NCBI RefSeq assembly: GCF_002777975.1
Contig: NZ_NGVS01000003.1
Coordinates: 25,897 to 89,896 of the forward strand
Source of the DNA: Shewanella carassii
GTDB taxonomy: Bacteria > Pseudomonadota > Gammaproteobacteria > Enterobacterales > Shewanellaceae
Length of the DNA stretch: 64,000 bases
Direction: 5' to 3'
The translations under genes were made by a program, and so were the position numbers. Below, one piece after another: positions 18,333 to 27,901 of the stretch (position 1 is the stretch's first letter; each line of letters starts with the position of its first letter). The notes below the pieces were generated by a model, which made no database searches, had not been told where the DNA came from, and saw only the letters and a program-made list of their open reading frames with translations.

Positions 18333-20360
18333 GTGAAACTCATCTATACGGATTCGTTGGTTGTCGGCGCCGGATTGGCGGGTCTGCGGGTAGCCATCGC
18401 TTCCAAAGAGCGTGGCCTGGATACCCTGGTACTGTCGCTGATCCCTGCCAAGCGTTCCCATTCGGCTGCGGCCCAGGGCGGCATGCAGGCCAGTCTCGGC
18501 AATACCGTCAAGGGCATGGGCGACAGCGAAGATGTGCATTTTCAGGACACGGTCAAAGGCTCAGACTGGGGCTGCGATCAGCAGGTGGCGCGAATGTTCG
18601 CCCACTGTGCTCCCAAGGCGGTGCGTGAGCTGGCTAACTGGGGCGTACCCTGGACCAGGGTGACTGCCGGGCCGCGTCAAGTAGTGGTCAATGCCGAAAA
18701 GGTGACTCTGGAAGAAGCCGCCGAGGCTCACGGGCTGATCAACGCCCGCGACTTTGGCGGTACCAAGAAATGGCGCACCTGTTACACCGCCGATGGTACC
18801 GGCCACTCGCTGCTGTATGCGGTGGACAATAAGGCGATCTCCATGGATATCCCGGTGCATGAGCGGGTCGAGGCGCTGAAACTCATTCACGACGGCAGCC
18901 GCTGCCATGGGGTTATTGCCCGCTGTTTGATCACAGGTGAACTCAGGGCCTATATCGCCCGGGCCACCACCATAGCCACAGGTGGCTATGGCCGTATCTA
19001 TGAGGTGTCCACCAATGCGGTGATCTGTGAGGGGATAGGCCAGGCGCTGGCGCTGGAAACCGGGGTCGCGACCCTTGGCAATATGGAAGCCGTGCAGTTC
19101 CACCCCACGGCCATAGTGCCCGTGGGCATTCTGACCACAGAGGGCTGCCGTGGAGACGGTGGCTTGCTGCGGGATAAAGACGGCTACCGCTTTATGCCTG
19201 ACTATGAGCCGGAAAAGAAAGAGCTGGCCTCCCGTGACGTGGTATCACGGCGGATGACAGAGCATATGCGCAAGGGCAAGGGAGTCGACAGCCCCTATGG
19301 CCCTCATCTGTGGCTGGATATCACCCTGCTGGGGCGCAAGCATGTGGAAACCAACCTGAGGGAAGTCAAAGAGATCTGCGAGAACTTCCTCGGTATAGAT
19401 CCGGCCGAAGAGTGGATCCCGGTGCGGCCGACCCAGCACTATTCTATGGGCGGTATTCGCACCAATCACACAGGGGAGAGCCCGCAGCTCAAGGGGCTGT
19501 TCAGTGTCGGTGAGGCGGCCTGTTGGGACATGCATGGCTTTAACCGTTTGGGCGGTAATTCGCTGGCGGAAACCGTGGTCGGCGGCATGATCATAGGTAA
19601 ATATGTGGCCGACTTCTGCGAGCAGGAGGAGCTGGTGCTGGATACGGCGCTGGTGCAGCGTTTCCGTGATGAGCTCAACCAGGAGATAGACGAGCTGCTG
19701 GCTCGGGAGCAGGGCGAGAGCCCGTTTGAGCTCAAGCGCCTGATGCAAAGAGTGATGATGGACTATGTCGGCATCTTCCGTAACGGCCCAGAGCTGGAAA
19801 AGGCGGTGGCCGAACTCAAGGATTTGCTGGCTCGCTCGCGCAATATTGTTGTCACCTGCAAGAAGCGCCACGCCAACCCCGAGTTGGTCGAGGCCTTACG
19901 GGTCAGGCGTATGCTTAAGGTGGCACTGACAGTTGCCTGCGGCGCCCTGGCGCGCACCGAGAGCCGTGGCGCCCATGCCCGCGAGGATTACCCGCAGCGT
20001 AACGACAAAGACTGGCTCAGCCGTACCCTGGCCAGTTGGCCGGACGCCGATGCGCTGGAGCCTGTGCTCAGCTACGAGGCGCTGGATGTGATGCAGATGG
20101 AACTGCCGCCCGGCTATCGCGGCTATGGTGCCGACAATGCCATTGCCCATCCGGATACCGCCAAACGCGAGCAGGAGATTGCTGCCATTCTCGCGTCTTT
20201 GGGGCCGGATGCCGGCGCTGAAGACAAGCAGCGGGCGCTGATGCCGTTCGAACTGCCGGAAAGCCTGCGCCCCGGCAATGAGCGCCTGAGCGACCGCCTG
20301 GCTTACCCACAGACTTCAACCCCTTCTCAGCCTAACCCTGCCGGAGATGACAACGCATGA
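18333..20360 (+). CDS. frdA: Fumarate reductase flavoprotein subunit (Wolinella type)
   Basis: The start is taken as GTG 18333, because AAGGAG (18322-18327) overlaps the earlier in-frame GTG 18327 and sits 5 bases before 18333. The product has 675 residues starting [19 protein letters not shown]. The FAD-carrying histidine is H43 in [11 protein letters not shown], as in Wolinella FrdA. Active-site blocks [18 protein letters not shown] and [10 protein letters not shown] are intact. It reduces fumarate on the cytoplasmic side. Its last four bases overlap the frdB start. Shewanella respires fumarate mostly with a periplasmic flavocytochrome c, so the in vivo role and direction of this enzyme deserve thought. 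Confidence 0.94.
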   Translation: MKLIYTDSLVVGAGLAGLRVAIASKERGLDTLVLSLIPAKRSHSAAAQGGMQASLGNTVKGMGDSEDVHFQDTVKGSDWGCDQQVARMFAHCAPKAVRELANWGVPWTRVTAGPRQVVVNAEKVTLEEAAEAHGLINARDFGGTKKWRTCYTADGTGHSLLYAVDNKAISMDIPVHERVEALKLIHDGSRCHGVIARCLITGELRAYIARATTIATGGYGRIYEVSTNAVICEGIGQALALETGVATLGNMEAVQFHPTAIVPVGILTTEGCRGDGGLLRDKDGYRFMPDYEPEKKELASRDVVSRRMTEHMRKGKGVDSPYGPHLWLDITLLGRKHVETNLREVKEICENFLGIDPAEEWIPVRPTQHYSMGGIRTNHTGESPQLKGLFSVGEAACWDMHGFNRLGGNSLAETVVGGMIIGKYVADFCEQEELVLDTALVQRFRDELNQEIDELLAREQGESPFELKRLMQRVMMDYVGIFRNGPELEKAVAELKDLLARSRNIVVTCKKRHANPELVEALRVRRMLKVALTVACGALARTESRGAHAREDYPQRNDKDWLSRTLASWPDADALEPVLSYEALDVMQMELPPGYRGYGADNAIAHPDTAKREQEIAAILASLGPDAGAEDKQRALMPFELPESLRPGNERLSDRLAYPQTSTPSQPNPAGDDNA

Positions 20361-21085
20361 GTGGCCGCACTTTAACCTTCAGGATCTTCCGTTACGACCC
20401 ACAGCAAGCGGGAGACAAGCCACAAATGGTGGACTATCAGCTGCAAGAAACCCCGGGGATGACGGTATTTATCGCCCTCAATCGCCTCAGGGAGGAGCAG
20501 GACCCATCGTTGCAGTTCGACTTTGTCTGTCGCGCCGGGATTTGCGGCAGCTGCGCCATGGTGATCAACGGCTTTCCTACCTTGGCTTGCCGCACCTTGA
20601 CCGCCAAATATCCAGATGGACTGATCACCCTGATGCCGCTGCCAGGCTTTGAGCTGATAGGGGATCTGTCGGTCAACACAGGCAAGTTTATGCGTGAGCT
20701 GGCTGAAAGGCTCAAGCTGTGGCTGCACCCCAAGCCGGATCAGCAGGATATCCACCATCTGGAAGCCCCGATGGACCCGGAGGAAGCCGCCAGACTCTAT
20801 GAACTGGAGCGCTGTGTGGAGTGCGGTGTCTGTGTCTCGGCCTGCGCCACCAAGCAGATGCGCGACACCTTTGTCGGCGCCGTCGGCATGATGAAAATCG
20901 CCCGCTTCGAGCTGGATAGCCGCGATGCCCGCAGCGCCGAGGACTTCTACCATGTGATAGGCAATCAGGATGGGGTGTTCGGTTGTATGACCCTGCTGGG
21001 ATGTCAGGACAACTGTCCTAAAGACTTGCCCCATATGCAGCAGATAGCCTACCTGCGCCGCAAGATGGCCAGCACCTTGCTTTAA
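20357..21085 (+). CDS. frdB: Fumarate reductase iron-sulfur subunit
   Basis: This 242-residue protein binds three clusters: [2Fe-2S] at C58, C63, C66 and C78; [4Fe-4S] at C153, C156, C159 with C220 in CQDNCP; and [3Fe-4S] at C163, C210 and C216. All ligands expected of a FrdB/SdhB protein are present. It wires the FrdC haems to the FAD of FrdA. The ATG overlaps the frdA stop codon (ATGA). A terminator follows at 21171. Confidence 0.95.
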   Translation: MSGRTLTFRIFRYDPQQAGDKPQMVDYQLQETPGMTVFIALNRLREEQDPSLQFDFVCRAGICGSCAMVINGFPTLACRTLTAKYPDGLITLMPLPGFELIGDLSVNTGKFMRELAERLKLWLHPKPDQQDIHHLEAPMDPEEAARLYELERCVECGVCVSACATKQMRDTFVGAVGMMKIARFELDSRDARSAEDFYHVIGNQDGVFGCMTLLGCQDNCPKDLPHMQQIAYLRRKMASTLL

Positions 21086-21089
21086 AGCA

Positions 21090-21131
21090 AGTGACTAAGC
21101 CTTCAGAAAAGAAAGTGACTAAGCCTTCAGA
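21090..21131. repeat. Short imperfect tandem repeat after frdB
   Basis: The 18-mer AGTGACTAAGCCTTCAGA occurs at 21090-21107 and 21114-21131 (period 24), followed by degenerate copies of CTAAGC to about 21156. It sits in the 3' untranslated region before the terminator. No function is apparent. Confidence 0.6.
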
Positions 21132-21170
21132 GAACTAAGCCCTCAAAGAGCTAAGCTGAGGTTCAAACAA

Positions 21171-21196
21171 AAAGCCCGGAAAATTCCGGGCTTTTC
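21171..21196 (+). terminator. Rho-independent terminator of the frd operon
   Basis: AAAGCCCGGAA (21171-21181) pairs with TTCCGGGCTTT (21184-21194), followed by TCTGTT. It lies between the converging frdB and purD genes; the A-run on the other flank makes it usable by purD too. Confidence 0.85.
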
Positions 21197-21233
21197 TGTT
21201 GACTGTTGAGTCTGGCTAACTGAGTGAAAGCCG

Positions 21234-22529
21234 TTATGCCTGCTCGCGGGCGATGGCGCGATAGCCTATGTCGGTTCTGAAATAGACATCGTCCCAATGG
21301 ACTTCATCCACCAAGGCATAAGCGGCCTGCTGGGCCTCGGTCACTGTGTTGCCCAACGCGGTGGCGCACAATACCCGGCCGCCATTGGTGACTACATGGC
21401 CATCGACCATCTTGGTACCGGCGTGGAACACCTTGGCTTCATTATTGCCGAGTGACAGCCCTTCGATAACATCACCCTTGCGGTAATCATCCGGATAGCC
21501 CCCAGCGGCCATGACCACACCGACGGCGGCACGCTGATCATATTCGGCGCTGACCTTGTCCAGCTCACCACGGCAGGCGGCCAGGCAGAGCTCCACCAGA
21601 TCTGACTTGAGGCGCATCATGATAGGTTGAGTCTCGGGGTCGCCAAAGCGGCAGTTGTATTCCAGCACCTTGGCACTGCCATCGGCGGCAATCATCAAGC
21701 CGGCATAGAGGAAGCCGGTGTAGACATTGCCTTCGGCGGCCATGCCGTCAACCGTTGGCCGGATAACATTGGCCATGACCCAATCGTGCACTGTTTGGGT
21801 GACGACCGGCGCCGGGGAGTAAGCACCCATGCCGCCTGTGTTGGGGCCGTTGTCGGCGTTGTCACGGGCCTTGTGATCCTGGCTGGTGGCCATAGGCAGA
21901 ATATTGTTGCCGTCGACCATCACGATAAAGCTGGCTTCTTCGCCGCGCAGAAACTCCTCAACGACCACTCTGGAGCCGGCTTCGCCGAACTTGTTGCCTG
22001 CCAGCATATCGTCGATGGCGGCATCGGCCTCGGTTTGATCTTGGGCGATGATCACCCCTTTACCTGCGGCCAGACCATCGGCCTTGATCACCACAGGGAA
22101 ACCAGTGCGACCGGCAAGCTCGGCGACATAGGCCTTGGCCGGGGCAATTTCAGTGAAGTTCTGGTAGTCGGCGGTTGGGATCCGGTGGCGGGCAAGAAAG
22201 TCTTTCGTAAAGGCCTTGGAGCCTTCCAGTTGCGCTGCCGCTTCGGTGGGGCCAAAGATATTCAGGCCTTCGGCGCGGAAGGCATCGACCACTCCCAGTA
22301 CCAGAGGGGCCTCTGGGCCGACTATGGTGAGGGCTATCTGTTGTTGCTTGGCAAAGGCCAGCAGTGCCGGGATATCCGTGGCTTCTATCGCCAGGTTTTC
22401 CAGCTTGGGCTCCAGCGCTGTGCCGGCATTCCCCGGAGCAACAAATACGGTTTCCACGGCGGCAGATTGCGCTGCCTTCCAGGCCAGGGCATGTTCACGA
22501 CCGCCACCACCAATCACGAGTACTTGCAT
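21234..22529 (-). CDS. purD: Phosphoribosylamine-glycine ligase
   Basis: This 431-residue ATP-grasp enzyme (E. coli PurD has 429) joins glycine to phosphoribosylamine in the second step of purine synthesis. The start MQVLVIGGGGREHALAWK, the VVIKADGLAAGKGVI block and NCRFGDPETQ are diagnostic. It lies 134 bases after purH on the same strand, as in the purHD operon of E. coli. Confidence 0.97.
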   Translation of the reverse strand: MQVLVIGGGGREHALAWKAAQSAAVETVFVAPGNAGTALEPKLENLAIEATDIPALLAFAKQQQIALTIVGPEAPLVLGVVDAFRAEGLNIFGPTEAAAQLEGSKAFTKDFLARHRIPTADYQNFTEIAPAKAYVAELAGRTGFPVVIKADGLAAGKGVIIAQDQTEADAAIDDMLAGNKFGEAGSRVVVEEFLRGEEASFIVMVDGNNILPMATSQDHKARDNADNGPNTGGMGAYSPAPVVTQTVHDWVMANVIRPTVDGMAAEGNVYTGFLYAGLMIAADGSAKVLEYNCRFGDPETQPIMMRLKSDLVELCLAACRGELDKVSAEYDQRAAVGVVMAAGGYPDDYRKGDVIEGLSLGNNEAKVFHAGTKMVDGHVVTNGGRVLCATALGNTVTEAQQAAYALVDEVHWDDVYFRTDIGYRAIAREQA

Positions 22530-22596
22530 CTTCTTATCCTTTTTCGCTTAACGCCTTGCGGGCAGGTTCAGGCCGGGCAGGGCTTTGTTACGGCGA

Positions 22597-22657
22597 ATCG
22601 CCGGAGGTTATTCCGGCGATAAGTTCATTGCATCAGTGCAGGCCAGTTTGGGCCTGC
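22597..22657 (-). other. Two hairpins in the purH-purD spacer
   Basis: ATCGCCGGA (22597-22605) pairs with TCCGGCGAT (22612-22620), and GCAGGCC (22638-22644) pairs with GGCCTGC (22651-22657). Neither is followed by a T-tract on the minus strand. They may separate purH and purD mRNA stability; this is inference. Confidence 0.4.
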
Positions 22658-22663
22658 TGACTA

Positions 22664-24253
22664 TCAGTGACGGAAGTGGCGCATATTGGTAAATACCATG
22701 GCCATTCCATGCTCGTCTGCAGCGGCAATCACCTCTTCATCGCGGATGGAGCCACCGGGTTGAATGATGCAGCTGATACCGGCAGCAGCAGCGGCATCGA
22801 TACCGTCACGGAAGGGGAAGAAGGCATCGGATGCCATCACAGAACCTTCCACGACCAGGCCTTCATCGGCGGCCTTGATACCGGCGATTTTGGCGCTGTA
22901 GACCCGGCTCATTTGACCTGCGCCCACCCCTATGGTCATGCCGTCTTTGGCATAAACAATGGCGTTGGACTTAACGAACTTGGCGACCTTCCAGCAGAAC
23001 AGCAGATCTTTGATTTCTTCGGCAGTAGGTTGACGCTTGCTGACCACCTTGAGGTCGGCCTCGGTCACCATGCCCTGATCTCTGTCCTGGATCAGCAGAC
23101 CACCGTTGACCCGCTTGTAATCCAGGCCCTTGGTACGGCCTTGCCACTGACCACATTCAAGCAGACGGACATTGGCTTTCTTGGCAACCAGCTCGCGGGC
23201 TTGCTCGCTGACTTTAGGCGCGATGATCACTTCAACAAACTGACGCTCGACAATGGCCGCCGCAGTGGCGCCATCCAGCTCACGGTTGAAGGCGATGATG
23301 CCGCCGAAGGCCGAGGTAGGGTCTGTCTTGAAGGCGCGGTTGTAAGCGTCCAGCAGATCGCTGCCCAGGGCGACACCACAGGGGTTGGCGTGCTTGACAA
23401 TAACGCAGGCGGGTTGCTCAAACTCCTTGACGCATTCCAGCGCGGCGTCGGTGTCGGCGATATTGTTGTAAGACAGCGCCTTACCCTGCAGCTGTACGGC
23501 AGTGGCGACCGAGGCTTCGTCTGTGTTGAGGTCAACATAGAAGGCGGCACTCTGGTGGCTGTTCTCGCCGTAACGCAGATCTTGTTTCTTCAGCAGCTGA
23601 GTGTTGAAGGTGCGCGGGAACTTGGAATCCTGATGACACTCGTCCTTGCTGTGGGCCGGAACCTGAGTACCGAAGTAGTTGGCTATCATGCCATCATAGG
23701 TGGCCGTATGTTCAAAGGCGGCAATGGCCAGATCGAAACGGGTCGCCAGAGTGGTTGAGCCCTGGTGGGCCGCCATTTCTGCCAGTACGCGTTGATAGTC
23801 AGAGGCATTGACCACTATGGTGACATCTTTATGGTTCTTGGCCGCGGCGCGCACCATGGTCGGGCCGCCGATATCGATATTCTCGATGGCGTCTTCCAGG
23901 GTGCAACCCGGCTTGGCAACGGTTTCGGCGAAGGGATAGAGGTTAACGGCCACCAGGTCAATCGGGCCTATGCCGTTGGCTTCCATGACGGCTTCGTCCT
24001 GGCCACGACGGGCGAGAATACCGCCATGCACTTTGGGATGCAGTGTCTTGACCCGGCCATCCATGATCTCTGGGTGACCTGTGTAGTCTGAAACTTCAAT
24101 GACAGGTATAGCGTTATCCGCCAGCAAGCGGGCGGTGCCTCCGGTGGACAGCAGTTCAACGCCCTGGGCATGCAGCGCCTTGGCGAACTCCAGGATTCCG
24201 GTCTTATCAGATACGCTCAAGAGCGCGCGACGTATGGGTCTGGCATTATTCAT
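22664..24253 (-). CDS. purH: Bifunctional AICAR formyltransferase / IMP cyclohydrolase
   Basis: I use ATG 24253, giving 529 residues, identical in length to E. coli PurH and starting [20 protein letters not shown]. The open frame extends 45 codons further up but without family similarity. The N-terminal MGS-like cyclohydrolase domain (about 1-200) is followed by the AICAR transformylase domain, with the KHANPCG block intact. It makes the last two steps of IMP synthesis and heads a purHD operon. No convincing PurR box was seen upstream. Confidence 0.96.
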   Translation of the reverse strand: MNNARPIRRALLSVSDKTGILEFAKALHAQGVELLSTGGTARLLADNAIPVIEVSDYTGHPEIMDGRVKTLHPKVHGGILARRGQDEAVMEANGIGPIDLVAVNLYPFAETVAKPGCTLEDAIENIDIGGPTMVRAAAKNHKDVTIVVNASDYQRVLAEMAAHQGSTTLATRFDLAIAAFEHTATYDGMIANYFGTQVPAHSKDECHQDSKFPRTFNTQLLKKQDLRYGENSHQSAAFYVDLNTDEASVATAVQLQGKALSYNNIADTDAALECVKEFEQPACVIVKHANPCGVALGSDLLDAYNRAFKTDPTSAFGGIIAFNRELDGATAAAIVERQFVEVIIAPKVSEQARELVAKKANVRLLECGQWQGRTKGLDYKRVNGGLLIQDRDQGMVTEADLKVVSKRQPTAEEIKDLLFCWKVAKFVKSNAIVYAKDGMTIGVGAGQMSRVYSAKIAGIKAADEGLVVEGSVMASDAFFPFRDGIDAAAAAGISCIIQPGGSIRDEEVIAAADEHGMAMVFTNMRHFRH

Positions 24254-24468
24254 TTGGGTACAGTATTCCACTTTTTTATATTCAAGGATCTTTCGGAAAA
24301 CCAGGCAGTTCTGATTGGCATTGTTTTCCAAAAGTCCCTCGAATGGTCCGGGAACCCTCAAGGCGCGCTGTATTTTAACGTAAAACAATTTGTGGCGGTG
24401 TTTTTTCTACGCGTTTCACAATATTGCTCTGCGAACAAGCCAATGCCTCAAAGGAGGATAAAAAACAC

Positions 24469-24500
24469 TTGACCTTGGATTAAGCTCCAAGCTTTATACT
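24469..24500 (+). promoter_or_regulatory. MerR-type operator-promoter with 20-bp spacer
   Basis: TTGACC (24469-24474) and TATACT (24495-24500) are separated by 20 bp, the overlong spacer typical of MerR-family promoters. The spacer holds an inverted repeat CTTGGA (24474-24479) / TCCAAG (24486-24491). It precedes the regulator gene by about 30 bases, so the regulator probably activates its own operon together with the permease when metal binds. Confidence 0.8.
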
Positions 24501-24529
24501 TGAATAGGAATTATTAGCAGGAACTGCAT

Positions 24530-25021
24530 ATGTACAGGATAGGTGAACTGGCCAAGCGCTTTGATATCAAGGCCGATACCCTGAGGTTTTACGAGAAACA
24601 CGGCCTGCTGGCACCCTCTATGCGCACCGACTCCGGCTACCGGGTCTACAGCGACAGGGATGCCGAGCGGCTGAAGTTTATTCTCAGGGCCAAGGCGGTG
24701 GGTTTTACCCTGGGGGAGATAGCCGAGCTCTTGTCCATTGAACTGGATAAGTCCAACCGTGCCTGCAGCGATGTCAAAGGCATGGTGGACGACAAGTTGG
24801 ATAAGGTGCAGCAGAAAATTGCCGAGCTTAATCAGTTCCGCCAGTCTTTGCAGTTACTGTCGGATACTTGCTGTGGCGGCCCTGAAAGTGCCGAGCATTG
24901 TTCGATTTTGGAGGCGTTGGAGTCCTGTGACGACGAGCTGTCCCCCAGAGTCGAAACCGGCAAGGGTCACAATCACAGTCATGCCAATAGCCGTGCAAGT
25001 AGGGGCGCAAAATCATGTTGA
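24530..25021 (+). CDS. MerR-family Zn-type regulator (ZntR-like)
   Basis: This 163-residue protein has a winged-helix N-terminus (MYRIGELAKRFDIKADTLRF), a dimerisation helix and a metal-binding end. The cysteines used by E. coli ZntR are kept: RACSD, DTCCGG and HCSILEALE. It is about 20 residues longer than ZntR, with an added tail containing HNHSH and a final Cys that could bind further metal. Its gene overlaps the next by 7 bases and follows an overlong-spacer promoter it probably controls. Zn(II) or a similar soft metal is the likely signal; the exact metal cannot be read. Confidence 0.85.
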   Translation: MYRIGELAKRFDIKADTLRFYEKHGLLAPSMRTDSGYRVYSDRDAERLKFILRAKAVGFTLGEIAELLSIELDKSNRACSDVKGMVDDKLDKVQQKIAELNQFRQSLQLLSDTCCGGPESAEHCSILEALESCDDELSPRVETGKGHNHSHANSRASRGAKSC

Positions 25022-26349
25022 TGGATAATTTTATTGAGCTGTTTCTCGAGTCGGCACCCTGGCTGCTATTGGGGCTGGTGCTGGCGGGGCTGCTGAAGGT
25101 TTTTGTTCCCATGAGCTGGATGCAAAAACAATTGGGGGGCCATGGCCTCAAGACCACGGTTAAGGCGGCCCTGCTGGGCGCGCCTTTGCCGCTGTGTTCC
25201 TGCGGCGTTATCCCGGCCGCCGTTGGCCTGAGACGCAGTGGCGCCTCCAAGGCGGCCACCACCTCTTTTCTGGTATCGACCCCTGAAACCGGTGTCGATT
25301 CGGTCACTGTGTCCTATGTTCTGCTCGGCCCCTTTATGGCGATTGTCAGACCTATTGCCGCGGTATGCAGTGCCATAGTGGCGGGTTTGCTGGTTGGTCG
25401 CGATGATGAGCCGGTTTTGCCCTCTGAAGCAGTGAAGATGAGCGAGCCGGAGAAGGCTCAAGCCAAAACCGTGGCTCAGTTCAAGCTGGCAGCTGCCGAG
25501 AACTACAGTCCTCTCAAGGCCGCGCCGACACAAGCTCAGAGTTCCTGTTGTGCCCCGGCCAAGGTGCAAGAGGCAGACTGCTGCAGTACGGTTAAGATCA
25601 GTACCGCTAAGGTCAGCACCGCCGGCGGGTCTTGTTGCTCTTCGGTCAAGGGGGAAGCCACTCAGTCCTGCTGCTCGCAACCCAAGGTAGAGACGGCTTC
25701 ATGTTGTTCTTCATCACAATCGGCCTCAAGCTGCTGTGACAGTGATGACATGGCGGCTGAACTTAAGTCGAAGTCTGTCTTGCATAGAGTGCTGGCCGGT
25801 CTCAAGTATGCCGCCACGGATTTGGTGCGTGACACTGCCATCTGGTTGCTGGTGGGGTTGTTCTTTGCCGCGCTGGTACAGACCTATGTGCCGGGAGACT
25901 TCCTGGCCCAATGGGGCGGCGGTATTCTGGCCATGTTGGTGATGGTTCTCATCTCCATCCCCATGTATATCTGTGCCACAGCTTCGACGCCGATAGCGGC
26001 AGGTTTGCTGCTGGCCGGGGTTTCTCCGGGCGCTGTATTGGTGTTTATGCTGGCGGGACCAGCCACCAACATAGCCACCCTAGGCGTAGTCGCCAAAGAG
26101 ATGGGTAAACGGGCGCTTTACGGCTATCTTGGCGGGGTACTCGGAGTGGCGCTGCTGGCTGGAATGCTGGTGAACTTGCTGGTGGCGAACTTTGGTTTTG
26201 AAGTGATGCCGCAGATAGGGGAAGAGCACCAGTTACTGCCACAGGCCGTGGTCAACTGGTCGGGGATTGTTCTGGCGCTGCTGATGGCCAAGGTGATTTA
26301 CGACAAGATCCCCAGGCGTTGGCTGCGGCGGGATTGCTGCTCCGGCTGA
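25015..26349 (+). CDS. SO_0444-type Cu/Zn efflux permease with Cys-pair linker
   Basis: This 444-residue member of the permease family PF03773 (DUF318, ArsP-like) has two four-helix halves around a long cytoplasmic-looking linker. The first half holds LPLCSCGVIPAAVGLRR, the second the matching CATASTPIAAG block. The linker (about C178 to C241) carries six CC pairs spaced by Ser/Lys/Gln-rich stretches, and the C-terminus ends DCCSG. Family members export copper or zinc. Start may be ATG 25015 or 25021; the former overlaps the regulator gene. Co-transcription with the MerR regulator supports metal efflux; the metal is not proven. Confidence 0.85.
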   Translation: MLMDNFIELFLESAPWLLLGLVLAGLLKVFVPMSWMQKQLGGHGLKTTVKAALLGAPLPLCSCGVIPAAVGLRRSGASKAATTSFLVSTPETGVDSVTVSYVLLGPFMAIVRPIAAVCSAIVAGLLVGRDDEPVLPSEAVKMSEPEKAQAKTVAQFKLAAAENYSPLKAAPTQAQSSCCAPAKVQEADCCSTVKISTAKVSTAGGSCCSSVKGEATQSCCSQPKVETASCCSSSQSASSCCDSDDMAAELKSKSVLHRVLAGLKYAATDLVRDTAIWLLVGLFFAALVQTYVPGDFLAQWGGGILAMLVMVLISIPMYICATASTPIAAGLLLAGVSPGAVLVFMLAGPATNIATLGVVAKEMGKRALYGYLGGVLGVALLAGMLVNLLVANFGFEVMPQIGEEHQLLPQAVVNWSGIVLALLMAKVIYDKIPRRWLRRDCCSG

Positions 26350-26367
26350 CACTCCACTGCACAAGGG

Positions 26368-26397
26368 AAAGGCGCTCGATTGAGCGCCTTTCGTTTT
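26368..26397 (+). terminator. Rho-independent terminator of the metal operon
   Basis: AAAGGCGCTC (26368-26377) pairs with GAGCGCCTTT (26382-26391), followed by CGTTTT. It lies between the permease gene and the converging small lysine-rich gene. Confidence 0.85.
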
Positions 26398-26432
26398 ATC
26401 TATTGCCAAACAGGGGCTGTGAAGGGAGGGGG

Positions 26433-26564
26433 TCATTTGCCTTGTTTGATATTCTCCACAGGATTGAGTTTGGCCTGTTTCTTGGCCATTTTGGCGGCCC
26501 GCTTCTCCTTGGCAGAGTGCATGGGTTTCTTCTTTTGCTCTTTGCTGTTTCTGTGCTCTTTCAT
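26433..26564 (-). CDS. Small lysine-rich protein, 43 residues
   Basis: This reading frame encodes 43 residues beginning MKEHRNSKEQKKKPMHSAKE, with 14 lysines and no hydrophobic segment. It shares the core KKKP-x2-S-x-KEKR with the 29-residue gene at 28775-28864. I recall similar unnamed small proteins in Shewanella and Vibrio, but no function is known. The ribosome binding site is weak (TGGAATC). Its stop lies about 40 bases from the terminator of the metal operon. Nucleic-acid or ribosome binding is a guess from charge. Confidence 0.6.
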   Translation of the reverse strand: MKEHRNSKEQKKKPMHSAKEKRAAKMAKKQAKLNPVENIKQGK

Positions 26565-26821
26565 GGTGTTGATTCCATTGATAGCGGAAGCCTGGCTGGG
26601 GTTTCTCTCCCCGCTTCCTGCAATTTAAGATCCACTTACAGCTGGCATACCGGTCAGTCAGACACCGGCGTAATTCAACCAGTTGGTCGGCCTGAGCCGA
26701 CCCGGATATTTTACGCCTGTTGCCGAAATACTGCTGTCGGCTTCAATAGAATATTTGAGAATAAGTTTTTGTTTTTGAGATGGTATTTGACTAAGGAGCG
26801 AGAACAAGTTTTATCTGAGCT

Positions 26822-26863
26822 CTGCGTCGGCTTGCATGCCTATATGCAAGCCGTATTTCGCAG
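26822..26863. repeat. Long interrupted palindrome after the EamA gene
   Basis: CGGCTTGCAT (26828-26837) and ATGCAAGCCG (26844-26853) form a perfect 10-bp stem with a 6-base loop, extended by CTGCG (26822-26826) with CGCAG (26859-26863). It lies just past the EamA stop codon. There is no T-tract in either direction, so it is not a typical terminator. Confidence 0.65.
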
Positions 26864-26876
26864 CCACAACCCTTCT

Positions 26877-27764
26877 TTAAAGTGCTTCCGCCTTGAGCAT
26901 GGCTCTTGGGCGTCTTGCTCGGTACTGCACCAGGCTGACCCCGGTCAGCACTAAAGCACCGCCGACATAGTGAGGGACTCCCAACTGCTCACCCAGTAAC
27001 GTGGATGCCAGCACGGCAGTGAAAATTGGCATCAGGTTCATAAAGATGGCGGTTCTCTCTGTGCCCAGTAGGGCTATTGCTTTGATCCAAGCCCAGGGTG
27101 CCAGAATCGAGGCACAGATAGCGGCATAGGCTATCAAGGGCAGTGAAGCCTGGGTGATGCTGATACTGCTGGCAAAGAGCAGCAGGGGCGACAGCATGAA
27201 CACGGCGAACAGTATCTGCATATACAGCAGGTCCCAGGTCGGCAGTTGCAGCGACCAGCGTTTTAACAGCACGCCGTAGAGGGCATAGACCACGGCGGCC
27301 AGCAGTAACAGGAGATCGCCGGGAACCACTGAGGTGGACAGCCGGGCCAAGTCGCCTTGGCTGAGCATAAACAGCAAACCACTGAAGGAGATAAAGGCGC
27401 CAAGCAGTGCCAATTTGGAGAGCCTTACTCCGAGTAAAGGCACCGCCAGTAGCAGGCTGAGAACCGGCACCAGAGAAGTGAGCAATGCCATATTAGTGGC
27501 GCTGGTGGTCGCGGCGGCAAAATACGCCAGGCTTTGGTTCAGCACCATTCCCAGGCTTGCCAGCACGGCGAGTTTGCCAAGATGAGGACGGATCATGGCG
27601 CGGCGGCGCCAAACCCCGGGGAGCAGCACTGGGGTCAAGAGCAAAAGTGCAAAAGCCCAACGGTAGAAAGAGATGGCTTCCGGCGCTATGACACTGGCGG
27701 AGAGTTTATTGACCAGACTATTGCCGGCCCAGATGGCTACGGCCAACAAGGGAAACAGATACAA
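26877..27764 (-). CDS. EamA-family (DMT) transporter
   Basis: This inner-membrane protein has ten hydrophobic segments and two EamA repeats, the second starting near the LLLLLAAVVYALYGVLLKRW block. The likely start is TTG 27764 (295 residues, MYLFPLLAVAIWAGNS), since AGGAG lies 7 bases upstream; a longer frame begins at TTG 27791. The family exports metabolites such as amino acids or nucleosides, but the substrate is not readable. It is divergent from an AraC regulator, which probably controls it. Confidence 0.85.
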   Translation of the reverse strand: MYLFPLLAVAIWAGNSLVNKLSASVIAPEAISFYRWAFALLLLTPVLLPGVWRRRAMIRPHLGKLAVLASLGMVLNQSLAYFAAATTSATNMALLTSLVPVLSLLLAVPLLGVRLSKLALLGAFISFSGLLFMLSQGDLARLSTSVVPGDLLLLLAAVVYALYGVLLKRWSLQLPTWDLLYMQILFAVFMLSPLLLFASSISITQASLPLIAYAAICASILAPWAWIKAIALLGTERTAIFMNLMPIFTAVLASTLLGEQLGVPHYVGGALVLTGVSLVQYRARRPRAMLKAEAL

Positions 27765-27901
27765 AACAGGGCTCCTCAGAACTAAGAGCAAGGCTCAACA
27801 GACAAACCTGGGTTGGATAATACGGGGCAGATTATTCCACGTCTTATGTGATATACATATCTGTTATCAGACAAAGTCAACCCGCCTTCGGACATTTGCA
27901 T

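Noticed and set aside
22667..23758. 363-codon frame antisense to purH
   Set aside because: purH is full length and conserved in frame; the antisense translation is low-complexity and unlike any protein family.
24360..24440. PurR box upstream of purH
   Set aside because: Stretches such as ACGCGTTTCAC were considered but do not fit the palindromic purine-repressor consensus.
26319..26954. 211-codon plus-strand frame after the metal permease
   Set aside because: It runs through a terminator, the minus-strand lysine-rich gene and into the EamA gene; it has no ribosome binding site or recognisable domain.
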